Below, piece after piece: positions 4,738 through 12,104 of a DNA stretch of 12,761 nucleotides. The stretch comes from UBA4655 sp964585575 (GTDB lineage Bacteria > Planctomycetota > Planctomycetia > Pirellulales > UBA1268). The translations under genes were made by a program, and so were the position numbers. The stretch's first letter is position 1, and each line of letters opens with the position of its first letter. A model generated the notes under the pieces. That model searched no databases and was not told the DNA's origin. It saw nothing but the letters and a program-made list of their open reading frames with translations. The stretch spans positions 1 through 12,761 of the forward strand of contig CAZPEM010000101.1 of NCBI GenBank assembly GCA_964585575.1, given 5' to 3'.

Positions 4738-6245
4738 GTGTGCGGCATCGCCGGAGTGATCAGCGCCGATCGGCGGCAGGTGGAGCCTGCCGTCAGGGAG
4801 ATGATGCGCGCGATGGTCCACCGCGGGCCCGACGACGAAGGCTATGAGGAGCTCGAGCTGGGCAGTGGCTACGACGCCGCGGTCGCCGGCTTCGGTTTCC
4901 GACGGCTTTCGATCCTCGACCTCTCTCCCGCCGGCCACCAGCCGATGTTCAATCGTGCCACGGGCGACTGCCTCATTTTCAACGGCGAGATCTACAACTA
5001 CCGGTGGCTGAAGTCGAAGCTCAAGTCCGAGGGTGTCGAGGTCGAAAGCTCGGGCGACACGGAGGTGCTCCTGAAGTCGCTGTCGCGATGGGGCGACGCG
5101 GTTCTTGCCGAACTCGACGGCATGTTCGCCTTCGCCTTCTACGAGGCGAGGAGCCGCCGCGTGCTACTTGCCCGTGATCCCTTCGGCATCAAGCCGCTCT
5201 ACGTGTCGCAGCTGTCGCGGGGGATCGTGTTTGCCAGCGAGATCCGGTCGGTGCTCGCTTCGGGTCTCGTGCCCGACGATCTTGATCCCGCGGGGATCGC
5301 CTCGTATCTCGCCTACGGGTCCCCGCAGGATCCGCTCACGGTCCACTCCGCCATCAAGTCGTTTCCTGCGGGCTCGGCCATCTGGGTGGGCCGCAGCATC
5401 GCGGAGGGCAGGCCTCTTTCGCAGCCTCGCCGCTACTGGCAGTTTCCGGATGCCGTCGCGGCATTTTCGGAGGAGGAGGCCGTCGGGCGAGTCGCAGACG
5501 ATCTCCAGCAGAGCGTCCGCGACCAGTGCGAGTCGGACGTTCCGCTTGGCGTGTTCCTGTCGGGCGGCATCGACAGCGGCACGATCGCCGCCCTCGCCCG
5601 CAACCGCTCCGGCGACGTGCATACGTTCGCCGTCGGGTTCCAGGGGCATGGCGAGTTCGACGAAACGGGGCATGCGGCGGCCACGGCGATGGCGCTCGGA
5701 ACGGTCCACCGCCAGACGATCCTCGACGACCCGTGGGTGGCCGCCCAGTGGCGGGACTGGATGCTCGCGGCCGACCGGCCGAGCATCGACGGGTTCAACA
5801 CGTTCGTCGTGAGCGGCGTCGTCAAAGACCAGGGGATGACGGTCGCCCTCTCGGGCCTCGGAGCCGACGAGCTCTTCGGCGGCTACGGCCACTTCCGCTC
5901 CATCCCCCGCGTGCAGCGGTGGCTGTCGACGGTGAGCTGGGTTCCAAGGGGCCTTCGGCGATGGGCCGCGGCCACGGCCCTGCGGAACGCCCGCCGCAGC
6001 AAGCGGGAGAAGGCGATGGACCTCGTGTCGGGAAGGGCGAACGTGCTCGACCTCGTGCTCGCGATCCGTCGGTCGCTCTCCGACCGCGAGATCCAGCAGC
6101 TGGGGTTGGAGCCGGCGTCGCTCGGCCTCTCCTCAACGTTCCTGCCATCGGCCGCCTACGACCGCTTCCGCGACACGAAGGGCGACGCCTTCCGGATGAT
6201 CTCGCAGGCGGAGTGTTTCCTCTACATGGCCAACACGCTGCTGCG
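4738..6245 (+). CDS. asnB: Asparagine synthetase-type glutamine amidotransferase, 3' end lost in gap
   Basis: From GTG at 4738 the product reads MCGIAGVISADRRQVEPAVR. This start is decided by Cys2, which must become N-terminal to act as the glutaminase nucleophile, so longer upstream frames are wrong. The glutaminase half has RRLSILDLSPAGHQPM, FNGEIYNY and SSGDTEVLL. The synthetase half has the ATP pyrophosphatase loop LSGGIDS (residues 275-280) and LSGLGADELFGGY (about 372; usually SGDGADE). It stops at residue 502 in YMANTLLR, so about 110-130 residues are missing. The family uses Gln and ATP to amidate Asp or other carboxylates. In exosortase/polysaccharide loci, related amidotransferases are thought to act on the polymer or its precursors. 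No clear ribosome binding site precedes it. Confidence 0.93.
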
Positions 6246-6345
6246 NNNNNNNNNNNNNNNNNNNNNNNNNNNNNNNNNNNNNNNNNNNNNNNNNNNNNNN
6301 NNNNNNNNNNNNNNNNNNNNNNNNNNNNNNNNNNNNNNNNNNNNN
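6246..6345. other. Assembly gap (100 N) between two convergent genes
   Basis: It removes the end of asnB (about 110-130 codons expected) and the end of the S1 protease gene (about 20-25 codons if a PEP-CTERM tail is present). The true distance should therefore be at least about 400 bases, so 100 N is a placeholder. Confidence 0.9.
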
Positions 6346-7199
6346 GGCACGACGGCGACGATCTGCGAGCGGTAAAACGACAGGTCGGCCATGTAGGTGT
6401 TGTTGCTGAAGACGGCCGTGGAGCCCGGCTGGCCGCTGAAGGCATCGGTGATCAGCATGATCCCGGCAAGCTGCCAGGTGCTGCCGTTCTTGTAAAAGAC
6501 CGCGCCGCCCGAATCGCCAGCCGCGGCCTGGGCCTCGGTGGAAAACAACTCCGAGTAGTTGAACGTCGTGCGCAGGCTGAACACGTCCTTCTGGTTGTCG
6601 ATAAAGTAGCCGATCCAGCCGCCGGTTCCAGAAAGGTTGTTCGTGCCCCATCGCATCGTGCGGGTCGTGCCCCATGCGTAGCCGGCCGCGTTTGGATCGA
6701 TGCTGCTCTCCGTCCAGACCCAGGGGTCCGCAGCGAAGTTCACGGACCAGGTCTTGAAGCTGCCGCGGTCGCGGCCGGCGCCGATCATGGTGACGCCGCT
6801 ATTGAGGGCAGGAGCCGAGCTTGCAATCGAAAGGTAGGGCAGGCCGGGGTCGCTGGCGAGCCGGTAGAGCACAAGGTCGGTGAACTGCGACTTCCCCGCC
6901 GTGCCGTAGTTCGTGATCGAGATCTCGCTCCCCGGCACGATCTGATAGGTCGTGCCGCTCAACGTGGTCGGCCCCGACCAGACATGGGCGACGGTGAGCA
7001 TCCAGCGGTCGCCGAGGTAGACGCCGCTACCGTTGTTGACGGTGCCGACATTCGCCCAGCCGGGATTGTCGGGCGGGGCGGTGGTGTTGCCCGATCCGTC
7101 GAGCGTGTCGATGATCACCGCGCGTGCCGGCGCCGCCGCAAGCCCCGTCGAAACGACGGCGGCGAACCACGCCAGCCGGTACACACCCATCGGTCGCAT
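6346..7199 (-). CDS. Secreted trypsin-like (S1) serine protease, probable PEP-CTERM protein, 3' end lost in gap
   Basis: From the ATG at 7199 (GGGAG 8 bases upstream) a signal peptide comes first (MGVYRLAWFAAVVSTGLAAA, cut near ARA). The chymotrypsin-fold triad follows: His72 in MLTVAHV, Asp108 in FTDLVLYRL and Ser230 in AAAGDSGGAVF. It should cleave proteins outside the cytoplasmic membrane. The last visible residues are YRSQIVAVV plus a Pro fixed by the first two bases before the gap. That matches the lead-in to VPEPS sorting signals, so a PEP-CTERM tail in the gap is likely though unseen. Start and orientation are divergent from the GT2 gene, with 130 bases between them. That space holds small hairpins such as CCTT-GAAA-AAGG but no promoter I can call. 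Confidence 0.85.
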
Positions 7200-7329
7200 C
7201 GTGATAACTCCCGACAAACCAGAATAACAGCCACTGAAACCGTAGCGATCCGCCGGTTCAGGGGTGTCTGTTTCGCCCGCAGGCACCCGTTTTCCCGGGT
7301 ATCCTTGAAAAAGGCTCCGGGGCTCCCTG

Positions 7330-8337
7330 ATGGTCAGTGTCGTCATCCCGCTTTTCAACAAGGCCCCGACGGTCGGCCGGGCGATTGACTCCGTCCTGCG
7401 GCAGACCTGCCCTCCAGCCGAAGTGATCGTCGTCAACGACGGCTCGACAGACGGCGGCGACCGCATCGCCCGCGACCGTAGCAACGCCGCCGAGGCCGCG
7501 GGCGTGGCCTATCGCGTCATCGACCAGCCCAACGGTGGCGTGAGCCGGGCCCGCAACGCGGGGCTGCGGGCCGCGAGCCGGCCCTTCGTCGCGTTTCTCG
7601 ATGCCGACGACCGCTGGCTGCCGGAATACCTTTCCCGAATGAACCCGCTCATCGCGGCACATCCTGCCGCCGTGCTCTACGGCGCGGGGTTCTACGCGGT
7701 CGATGGCTCAGCCGGCGTGCGAAAGCGTTACCACGGAATCGGCCGCGGGCCGCGGCACTCCCGGCCAGCCGGCCCGGTGGACTATTTCGCGGAGCGGCTC
7801 CGCGACTTCGTGCTCCACACCTCGACGACGATCGTGCGGAAAGACGCTGCCCTCGCGATCGGCGGGTTTCCCGAGGGGGTGGCCTACGCGGAGGATCATC
7901 TCTTCTGGGCGAGGCTCGCCCTTTCCGGCGAGGTCTTCGTGACGCCCGAGCCGCTTTCGGAATACGACGTGGGCGTTCCGGGCCAGGCCGTCGCCTACTG
8001 GACCACGGTCTATCGGGAGCGGTTCGACATCCTCGCCTACCACCGCTTTCTCGCCGACGAGCTGCGGCGGCGGGGGCAAGCTGGCATGAGGAGCGACTCG
8101 TTTGCCCGCTTCGCCCGCCGCGAGCTGGAAACGGCGATCTATCAGCGGCTCTGGTGGGGGCGGTTCGACGCGGTGCAGGCGTTCTGGCGTGAGCTCTCGC
8201 TCGATCAGCTGCCGCTCGGGCCGCTTGCGGGCGTGGCCGCGTTCGTAAGCCGGCATGCGGCCGTGCAGCCGCCGGTGGCCGTGGTGATGGGCCTGCTTCG
8301 CCGCCTGCGGGGCTCGACGTCGGTGAGGAGCGTGTGA
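7330..8337 (+). CDS. Glycosyltransferase family 2
   Basis: The 335-residue product starts MVSVVIPLFNKAPTVGRAID, the GT-A nucleotide-binding strand. EVIVVNDGSTDGG and NGGVSRARNAGLRAA follow, then the metal-binding D-x-D in FLDADD (residues 91-94) and the EDHLFWARLAL segment that usually carries the catalytic base. It would transfer a sugar from a nucleotide-sugar to a growing polysaccharide or lipid-linked glycan on the cytoplasmic side. No membrane segments are evident. It is the first gene of a four-gene operon. Its stop TGA (8335-8337) overlaps the ATG of the methyltransferase by one base. Confidence 0.92.
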   Translation: MVSVVIPLFNKAPTVGRAIDSVLRQTCPPAEVIVVNDGSTDGGDRIARDRSNAAEAAGVAYRVIDQPNGGVSRARNAGLRAASRPFVAFLDADDRWLPEYLSRMNPLIAAHPAAVLYGAGFYAVDGSAGVRKRYHGIGRGPRHSRPAGPVDYFAERLRDFVLHTSTTIVRKDAALAIGGFPEGVAYAEDHLFWARLALSGEVFVTPEPLSEYDVGVPGQAVAYWTTVYRERFDILAYHRFLADELRRRGQAGMRSDSFARFARRELETAIYQRLWWGRFDAVQAFWRELSLDQLPLGPLAGVAAFVSRHAAVQPPVAVVMGLLRRLRGSTSVRSV

Positions 8338-8853
8338 TGCCGATGCTCTGGCACAAGTGTCGTCAGCTCTGCCGGGCGATCCGCTGGCAGAAAGAGGTGC
8401 GGCAGGCGGTCTCGACGCAGCTCGACCTCCTGGAAAACCCCTCGGTCTTCGCCCTCGGCGGCCTCACCGACCAGGAAGATCAGGCCNNNNNNNNNNNNNN
8501 NNNNNNNNNNNNNNNNNNNNNNNNNNNNNNNNNNNNNNNNNNNNNNNNNNNNNNNNNNNNNNNNNNNNNNNNNNNNNNNNNNNNNNGAGCTTCGCAGCCA
8601 AGCGAGCGAGGCCTTCCGCAGCGGCTACACGGGGCCGGCGCCGGCGATGGTGTTTCTCGATGCCGACCACTCGTATGCGGCCGTCCGCGACGAGATCGCC
8701 TGGGCGAAGCGGATCGGCGTAGTTATCATCGCCGGCCACGACTACGGCAACGAGCGGTTCGGCGTCACCCTCGCGGTGGACGAGGCGTTTGAGAAAGGCG
8801 GCGGCAGGCTCACCGTCCGCGGCATGGTCTGGGCGTGGAGCGCCGACCGATGA
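8337..8853 (+). CDS. Class I SAM-dependent methyltransferase, interrupted by a gap
   Basis: The ATG at 8337 overlaps the GT2 stop and has GAGGAG 6 bases upstream. The N-terminal 50 residues include RQAVSTQLDLLENPSVFALG. After the gap, 88 residues read VFLDADHSYAAVRDEIAWAK, then VVIIAGHDYGNERFGVTLAV. D-A-D-H-S-Y followed by a G-H-D-Y strand is typical of the Methyltransf_24-like enzymes common in glycan clusters. The SAM-binding glycine motif must be in the missing part. The halves are in different frames as written because the gap length is arbitrary; about 90-150 residues are probably missing. It would methylate a sugar of the polymer, by inference from its place in the operon. Confidence 0.8.
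8487..8586. other. Assembly gap (100 N) inside the methyltransferase gene
   Basis: Fixed-length placeholder. The sequences on either side share no overlap and belong to the two ends of one methyltransferase, so real sequence is missing. Confidence 0.9.
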
Positions 8854-9941
8854 ACGTGGTTTTCTGCTGGACGGGCGTCACGCCCGCGATGCTCGCCTGC
8901 TGGCGGGCGTTTGCGGGCCTGCCTGGAGTGCGGCTCAAGCTGCAGATCGAGCTTCCGCGGAAGACCGTAACGGCATTCGATGCCGAAGCCCTGCTGCACG
9001 GCTTGAACGCCTCGTGTCGCTACGACGACGAGCCGCTCGATCGCGAGGGGCTCGAGCGGGAGGTGCGGTCGTTCGAGCCCGACGTGATCGTCGTGCTTGG
9101 ATGGCGGAGCCGGATGTGTCGGGCGGTCGCCGAGTGCCCGGCGTTCGCGAAGATCCCCAAGCTCTTTGCCTTCGACATGACGTTTGCATGGTCATTGCGG
9201 AAGCTCGTGGCGCCGCTCGTGCTGCGGGCGTACCTGCGGCGGTTCGTCGGGGCGATCGTCACGGGCGAGCGTTCCGCGATGTATGCAAGGTTTCTCGGGT
9301 TCCCCGATGGCTCGGTCGAGACGGGGCTCATCGGTCTCGACACGGAGGCGTACCTCGCCGCGCGGTCGGCTCGGCCGGAAGCGGATCGCCATCCGCGGCG
9401 GTTTCTCTACGTCGGCCGGTATTCGAGGGAGAAGCGGATTGATCTGCTGGTCGAAGCGTATCGGCGATATCGTGCGGCCGTGCCGGATCCGTGGGGGCTC
9501 ACGTGCGTCGGCATGGGGCCGCATGCCGGTTTGCTCGCCGGCCGCGAGGGGATCACCGACCGCGGCTTCGTGCAGCCGGCCGAACTGCCGGCGATCTTTG
9601 CCGCCCACGGCTGCCTCGTCCTCGCGAGTGATTACGACCCTTGGCCGCTCGTGATTGCGGAGGCGTGCGGCTCGGGGATGCCGGTCGTCTGCACCGCTGC
9701 CTGCGGGAGCCACGTCGAATTCGTGCGGCCGGATGCCAACGGCCGGGTCTGTCGCTCGGGAAGCGCCGAGAGCCTGGCCGAAGGGCTCCTATGGATCCAT
9801 GCCCACGCCGCGGATCTTCCCGCGATGGGCGGGCTCGGCCAAAAGCTCGTCGAGCCCTATTCGGCGTCAGCCTGGGCAGCGAGGTTCGAGGGAATCTGCG
9901 AACGCTTCGCGCGGCGGCAATCGACAGCGAGGCAGGCATGA
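8850..9941 (+). CDS. Glycosyltransferase family 4 (GT-B fold)
   Basis: The 363-residue product starts MNVVFCWTGVTPAMLACWRA. The ATG at 8850 shares ATGA with the methyltransferase stop. The C-terminal GT1/GT4 domain begins at FLYVGRYSREKRIDLLVEAY, has GMGP and GFVQPAELPAIFAAH, and the donor-binding segment DPWPLVIAEACGSGMPVV, in which Glu of the E-x7-E motif is present. GT4 enzymes are retaining transferases using nucleotide-sugars, here probably for polymer backbone or side-chain assembly. The N-terminal domain includes SFEPDVIVVLGW, a normal acceptor-domain strand. The stop overlaps the next start by four bases. Confidence 0.9.
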   Translation: MNVVFCWTGVTPAMLACWRAFAGLPGVRLKLQIELPRKTVTAFDAEALLHGLNASCRYDDEPLDREGLEREVRSFEPDVIVVLGWRSRMCRAVAECPAFAKIPKLFAFDMTFAWSLRKLVAPLVLRAYLRRFVGAIVTGERSAMYARFLGFPDGSVETGLIGLDTEAYLAARSARPEADRHPRRFLYVGRYSREKRIDLLVEAYRRYRAAVPDPWGLTCVGMGPHAGLLAGREGITDRGFVQPAELPAIFAAHGCLVLASDYDPWPLVIAEACGSGMPVVCTAACGSHVEFVRPDANGRVCRSGSAESLAEGLLWIHAHAADLPAMGGLGQKLVEPYSASAWAARFEGICERFARRQSTARQA

Positions 9942-11349
9942 CGATCTGGCTCAACAGCCCGTTCGACCCACTGCCGGGCGAAGGGGGCAGGCCGCTTCGC
10001 TACTGGCTGCTTGCGCGGGCGGTCGTATCGCAAGGTCACGACGTCGTCTGGTGGTCGAGCGACTTCCACCACGTCCGCAAGGCGAAGCGGTCGCTGCCGG
10101 CCGTCTACCGCGCCGACGATTCGCCTGGCCGCGGCTTCGAGGTGCGGCTTGTGCCCACGCAGCCTTACGCGACGAACGTCGGCCTCTCGCGGTGGCGAAG
10201 CCATGCGGCCTACGCCAGGAGCTTCGAGAGAATCGCCCGCGAGGCGGTCGCGGCCGGGGCGATCCCGCGGCCCGACGTCATCCTCGTCACGCTCCCGCCG
10301 CTTGGGCTCTTCGACGCTGCGGCGAGGCTGCGGTCGGCGTGGGGCTGTCGGGCGGTGCTCGACGTGCAGGACGCGTGGCCGGAGAACTTCCAGCAGCTCC
10401 TTCCCGGGCCGGCGAAGTGGCTCGGCCCCGCCGTGCTCTGGCCGCTTTCGCGAATTGCCAGGCGGGCCTACCGCGAGGCCGACGCCGTCTCGGTCGTGAG
10501 CGGCTGCTACACGGATCTTGTCCGGCGTGCCGGCCGGCTTGTCCGGCGTGCCGCCGAGCCCGCCGTGTTTCGGCTAGGGATCGGCCTGCCGGACGTGCCG
10601 CAGGCCCCGCGCGGGCAGGCTGCCACGCTCCGGCTCGTCTATGTCGGCAGCCTCGGCGTGTCGTACGACATTCCGACCATGCTCGAGAGCGTGAAGGCAA
10701 TGGCGGCGGCCGGCGAGGCGGTGTCGCTCGACATTGCCGGCGATGGGGCCCTGCGGCCGGCGGTCGAGGAGGCCGCCCGCGGTTCGCATGGCGCGATCCG
10801 GTTTCACGGCTACCTCGACGACGAGCGTCTGCGGCAGCTGCTCGCTGACTGCGACGTCGGGATCGTGCCGATGTTTTCCCGGTCGTGGGTGGCGGTGCCC
10901 AACAAGCTCGCCGACTACGCGGCCGCGGGCCTTGCGATCGTAAGCGGCCTCGAAGGCGAGTCGGCTTCGCTTCTCGCCGAGCACGCCTGCGGCATCGCCT
11001 ACGAGCCGGGCAACCGCGAAAGTCTCGCCGCCGCGATCCGCCGCTACGCCGCCGACAGGCCCCTCGTCGCCCGCCACGCCGCCGCATCCCGCCGCATGGC
11101 CGAGCAGGTCTTCGACGCCGAAAAGATCTACCCCGCCATGGCCCGCTGGCTCACAGACGCACATTTCCCTGCGGGCATGCTCGCGCAAATCCCGGAAGCC
11201 CGAGGCGCAAGNNNNNNNNNNNNNNNNNNNNNNNNNNNNNNNNNNNNNNNNNNNNNNNNNNNNNNNNNNNNNNNNNNNNNNNNNNNNNNNNNNNNNNNNN
11301 NNNNNNNNNNNTCCCGGAAGCCCGAGGCGCAAGCCGAGAGGGGAGTTGA
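9938..11349 (+). CDS. Glycosyltransferase family 4, WbuB-like; end spans an N-run
   Basis: The ATG at 9938 overlaps the previous stop as ATGA. The product starts MTIWLNSPFDPLPGEGGRPL, the N-terminal glycine-rich loop of WbuB-type GT4 enzymes. It continues with DVILVTLPPLGLF, VLDVQDAWPENFQ, RLVYVGSLGVSYDI, SLDIAGDGALRP, FHGYLDD and VPNKLADYAAAGLAIV. WbuB-like enzymes add aminosugars in O-antigen or capsule assembly; the donor here is unknown. The last codons before the N-run (IPEARGA) come from a repeat, and the same repeat after the N-run leads in frame to SREGS and TGA at 11347-11349. If the flanks simply overlap, the protein is about 429 residues and complete. A 7-codon tandem duplication lies at 10517-10555. 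Confidence 0.9.
10517..10555 (+). repeat. 21-bp in-frame tandem duplication inside the GT4 gene
   Basis: The unit starting CTTGTCCGGCGTGCCG occurs at 10517 and again at 10538 (period 21). In the protein it gives LVRRAGR followed by LVRRAAE. The phase is kept, so the gene stays open. Confidence 0.75.
11190..11211 (+). repeat. 22-bp direct repeat, left of the N-run
   Basis: Identical over all 22 bases to 11312-11333 on the other side of the N-run. It contains GGAAGCCCGAGGCGCAAG and codes for the last visible residues of the GT4 protein. Confidence 0.9.
11212..11311. other. Assembly gap (100 N) flanked by identical 22-mers
   Basis: The 22 bases before and after the N-run are the same. Either the contigs truly overlap here and nothing is missing, or a tandem/dispersed repeat prevented assembly. 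Merging the two copies keeps the glycosyltransferase frame open to a natural stop. Confidence 0.85.
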
Positions 11350-11410
11350 GGAAAGCCCCGCGAGTTGATGGAACGTCCACGCCCCTCTCGGCTCGCTCCT
11401 CGGGCTTCCG
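11312..11410. repeat. Long inverted repeat (29-bp arms, 38-base loop)
   Basis: 11315-11343 and 11382-11410 are inverted copies matching at 27 of 29 positions (arm core GGAAGCCCGAGG...AGCCGAGAGG). The first 22 bases (11312-11333) also repeat the sequence left of the N-run. The left arm overlaps the end of the glycosyltransferase gene. It would form a very stable hairpin, with no T run after it. A mobile REP-like or dispersed repeat is the likely origin; a processing or termination role for the operon mRNA is possible. Confidence 0.8.
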
Positions 11411-11466
11411 TACGGCGTGGTTCCGTACCCGCAACGTCGGCAGTGAGGACTCCTCATGGTGCGGCC

Positions 11467-11520
11467 TCAGCTTCCCCCGGCAAACGACTTGCCTGCCCTC
11501 TCCTTCGCCGACAGGATCGG
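11467..11520 (-). pseudogene. rmlC: rmlC 3'-end remnant
   Basis: Read on the minus strand, this encodes PILSAKERAGKSFAGGS and a stop. It is the C-terminal segment of RmlC-type epimerases (family pattern P-I/L-L-S-x-K-D-x-x-G-K-x-F/L). The first ten codons match the end of the intact rmlC at 12112-12141 (25 of 30 bases), where the intact protein instead ends GVLRRL. Similarity ends at 11520 going upstream. It lies 570 bases beyond the present rmlC stop, on the same strand and in the same direction. Confidence 0.7.
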
Positions 11521-11542
11521 CGAGCGTCCAGACTTCTGCTGC

Positions 11543-11574
11543 TTGACATAATATATACACATGTACACTTTAAT
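11543..11574 (+). promoter_or_regulatory. AT-rich promoter patch for the two-gene module
   Basis: TTGACA (11543-11548) is followed after 15 bases by TACACT (11564-11569), with an alternative TTTAAT at 11569-11574. A TGTACA palindrome lies at 11562-11567 over the -10 region. The patch stands out as AT-rich in GC-rich surroundings and lies about 35 bases upstream of the first ATG at 11605. Confidence 0.55.
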
Positions 11575-11604
11575 GCACTGCATCCGTCCACCTTCGACTT
11601 GTCC

Positions 11605-11847
11605 ATGTCCTCCCGCCGCCAAAATGAGCGAAAATTCGGTAGCTGGCGGGCTGTTGCTGGAGGTGGACGGCTTTACTGGAGGGATTTTGAAGGGAAAATG
11701 AAGTGGTGGGCTCGATATCTGAAAGAAGTTGATTCAGCTGAGCGCACCGTGCGATTCTGGCAGGAAATTTACGACGAGCGGGGCGTGCTCGTGGAAGTTC
11801 ACGAGAAATTTCCGATCGACCGTGGACACGAAAAGAAAACAAAATGA
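11605..11847 (+). CDS. Small protein of unknown function, first gene of a coupled pair (80 aa)
   Basis: The product begins MSSRRQNERKFGSWRAVAGG, then GRLYWRDFEGKMKWWARYLK and EVDSAERTVRFWQEIYDERG, ending EVHEKFPIDRGHEKKTK. It is rich in Trp, Tyr and charged residues and looks like a compact alpha/beta fold; no known catalytic motif is visible. I associate proteins of this kind with uncharacterised small-gene pairs in planctomycetes and cyanobacteria. The ATG at 11605 lacks a ribosome binding site but gives the expected N-terminus; a TTG two codons upstream is possible. Its stop overlaps the next gene's ATG (ATGA). Base composition is less GC-rich than in the flanking genes, hinting at transfer. 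Confidence 0.75.
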   Translation: MSSRRQNERKFGSWRAVAGGGRLYWRDFEGKMKWWARYLKEVDSAERTVRFWQEIYDERGVLVEVHEKFPIDRGHEKKTK

Positions 11848-12104
11848 TCGTCACCCGACAGACTGTCGCTGAAAAAATAGTCGCATGGCTGCGGCACGAA
11901 ACGACGCTCGAGCAGCTCGTCGATTGGGCGGAGAATGCGATGCAAGAAGCTGACTTCGATCCATCAGCTCGCGCTGAGTTGGTAGAAGTGGTGGGCCGAC
12001 TCGGGCTGGCAGATGTGCGGGCGTTCGGTCTGACGTGGGAGGACTGTGAGGCTTTGTTGCAGCGACTGGGCTTCAAAGCCCATGTCGAAATTACAGCCGC
12101 CTGA
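11844..12104 (+). CDS. Small protein of unknown function, second gene of a coupled pair (86 aa)
   Basis: The product begins MIVTRQTVAEKIVAWLRHET, then TLEQLVDWAENAMQEADFDP and VVGRLGLADVRAFGLTWEDC. It is acidic and helical, with a conserved-looking LADVRAFGLTWEDCE segment. The acidic helical character next to a basic, aromatic partner, with 4-base overlapping genes, resembles a toxin-antitoxin or other two-component small module, but the function is not known. It converges on rmlC: its last 14 bases overlap the rmlC 3' end, and the rmlC stop lies within its coding sequence. Confidence 0.75.
   Translation: MIVTRQTVAEKIVAWLRHETTLEQLVDWAENAMQEADFDPSARAELVEVVGRLGLADVRAFGLTWEDCEALLQRLGFKAHVEITAA

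Noticed and set aside
7285..7316. Hairpins ACCCG-N6-CGGGT and CCTT-GAAA-AAGG as a riboswitch or terminator
   Set aside because: Short stems with no T run and no recognisable aptamer; likely chance.
7200..7329. TGGC-N8-TGG element upstream of the protease as a sigma-54 promoter
   Set aside because: The -12 GC is missing, and the implied start would fall on the ribosome binding site.
5526..7388. Very long plus-strand open frame across the first gap
   Set aside because: It is open through high GC and the N-run, and is out of frame with asnB and antisense to the S1 protease, both of which have clear motifs.
7649..8356. 235-codon minus-strand open frame
   Set aside because: Arg/Pro/Ser-rich shadow of the GT2 gene.
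10287..11087. 266-codon minus-strand open frame
   Set aside because: Arg-rich shadow of the GT4 gene with no motif.
11312..11410. CRISPR array or tRNA-like structure
   Set aside because: The copies are one direct and one inverted, without regular spacers; no cloverleaf can be drawn.
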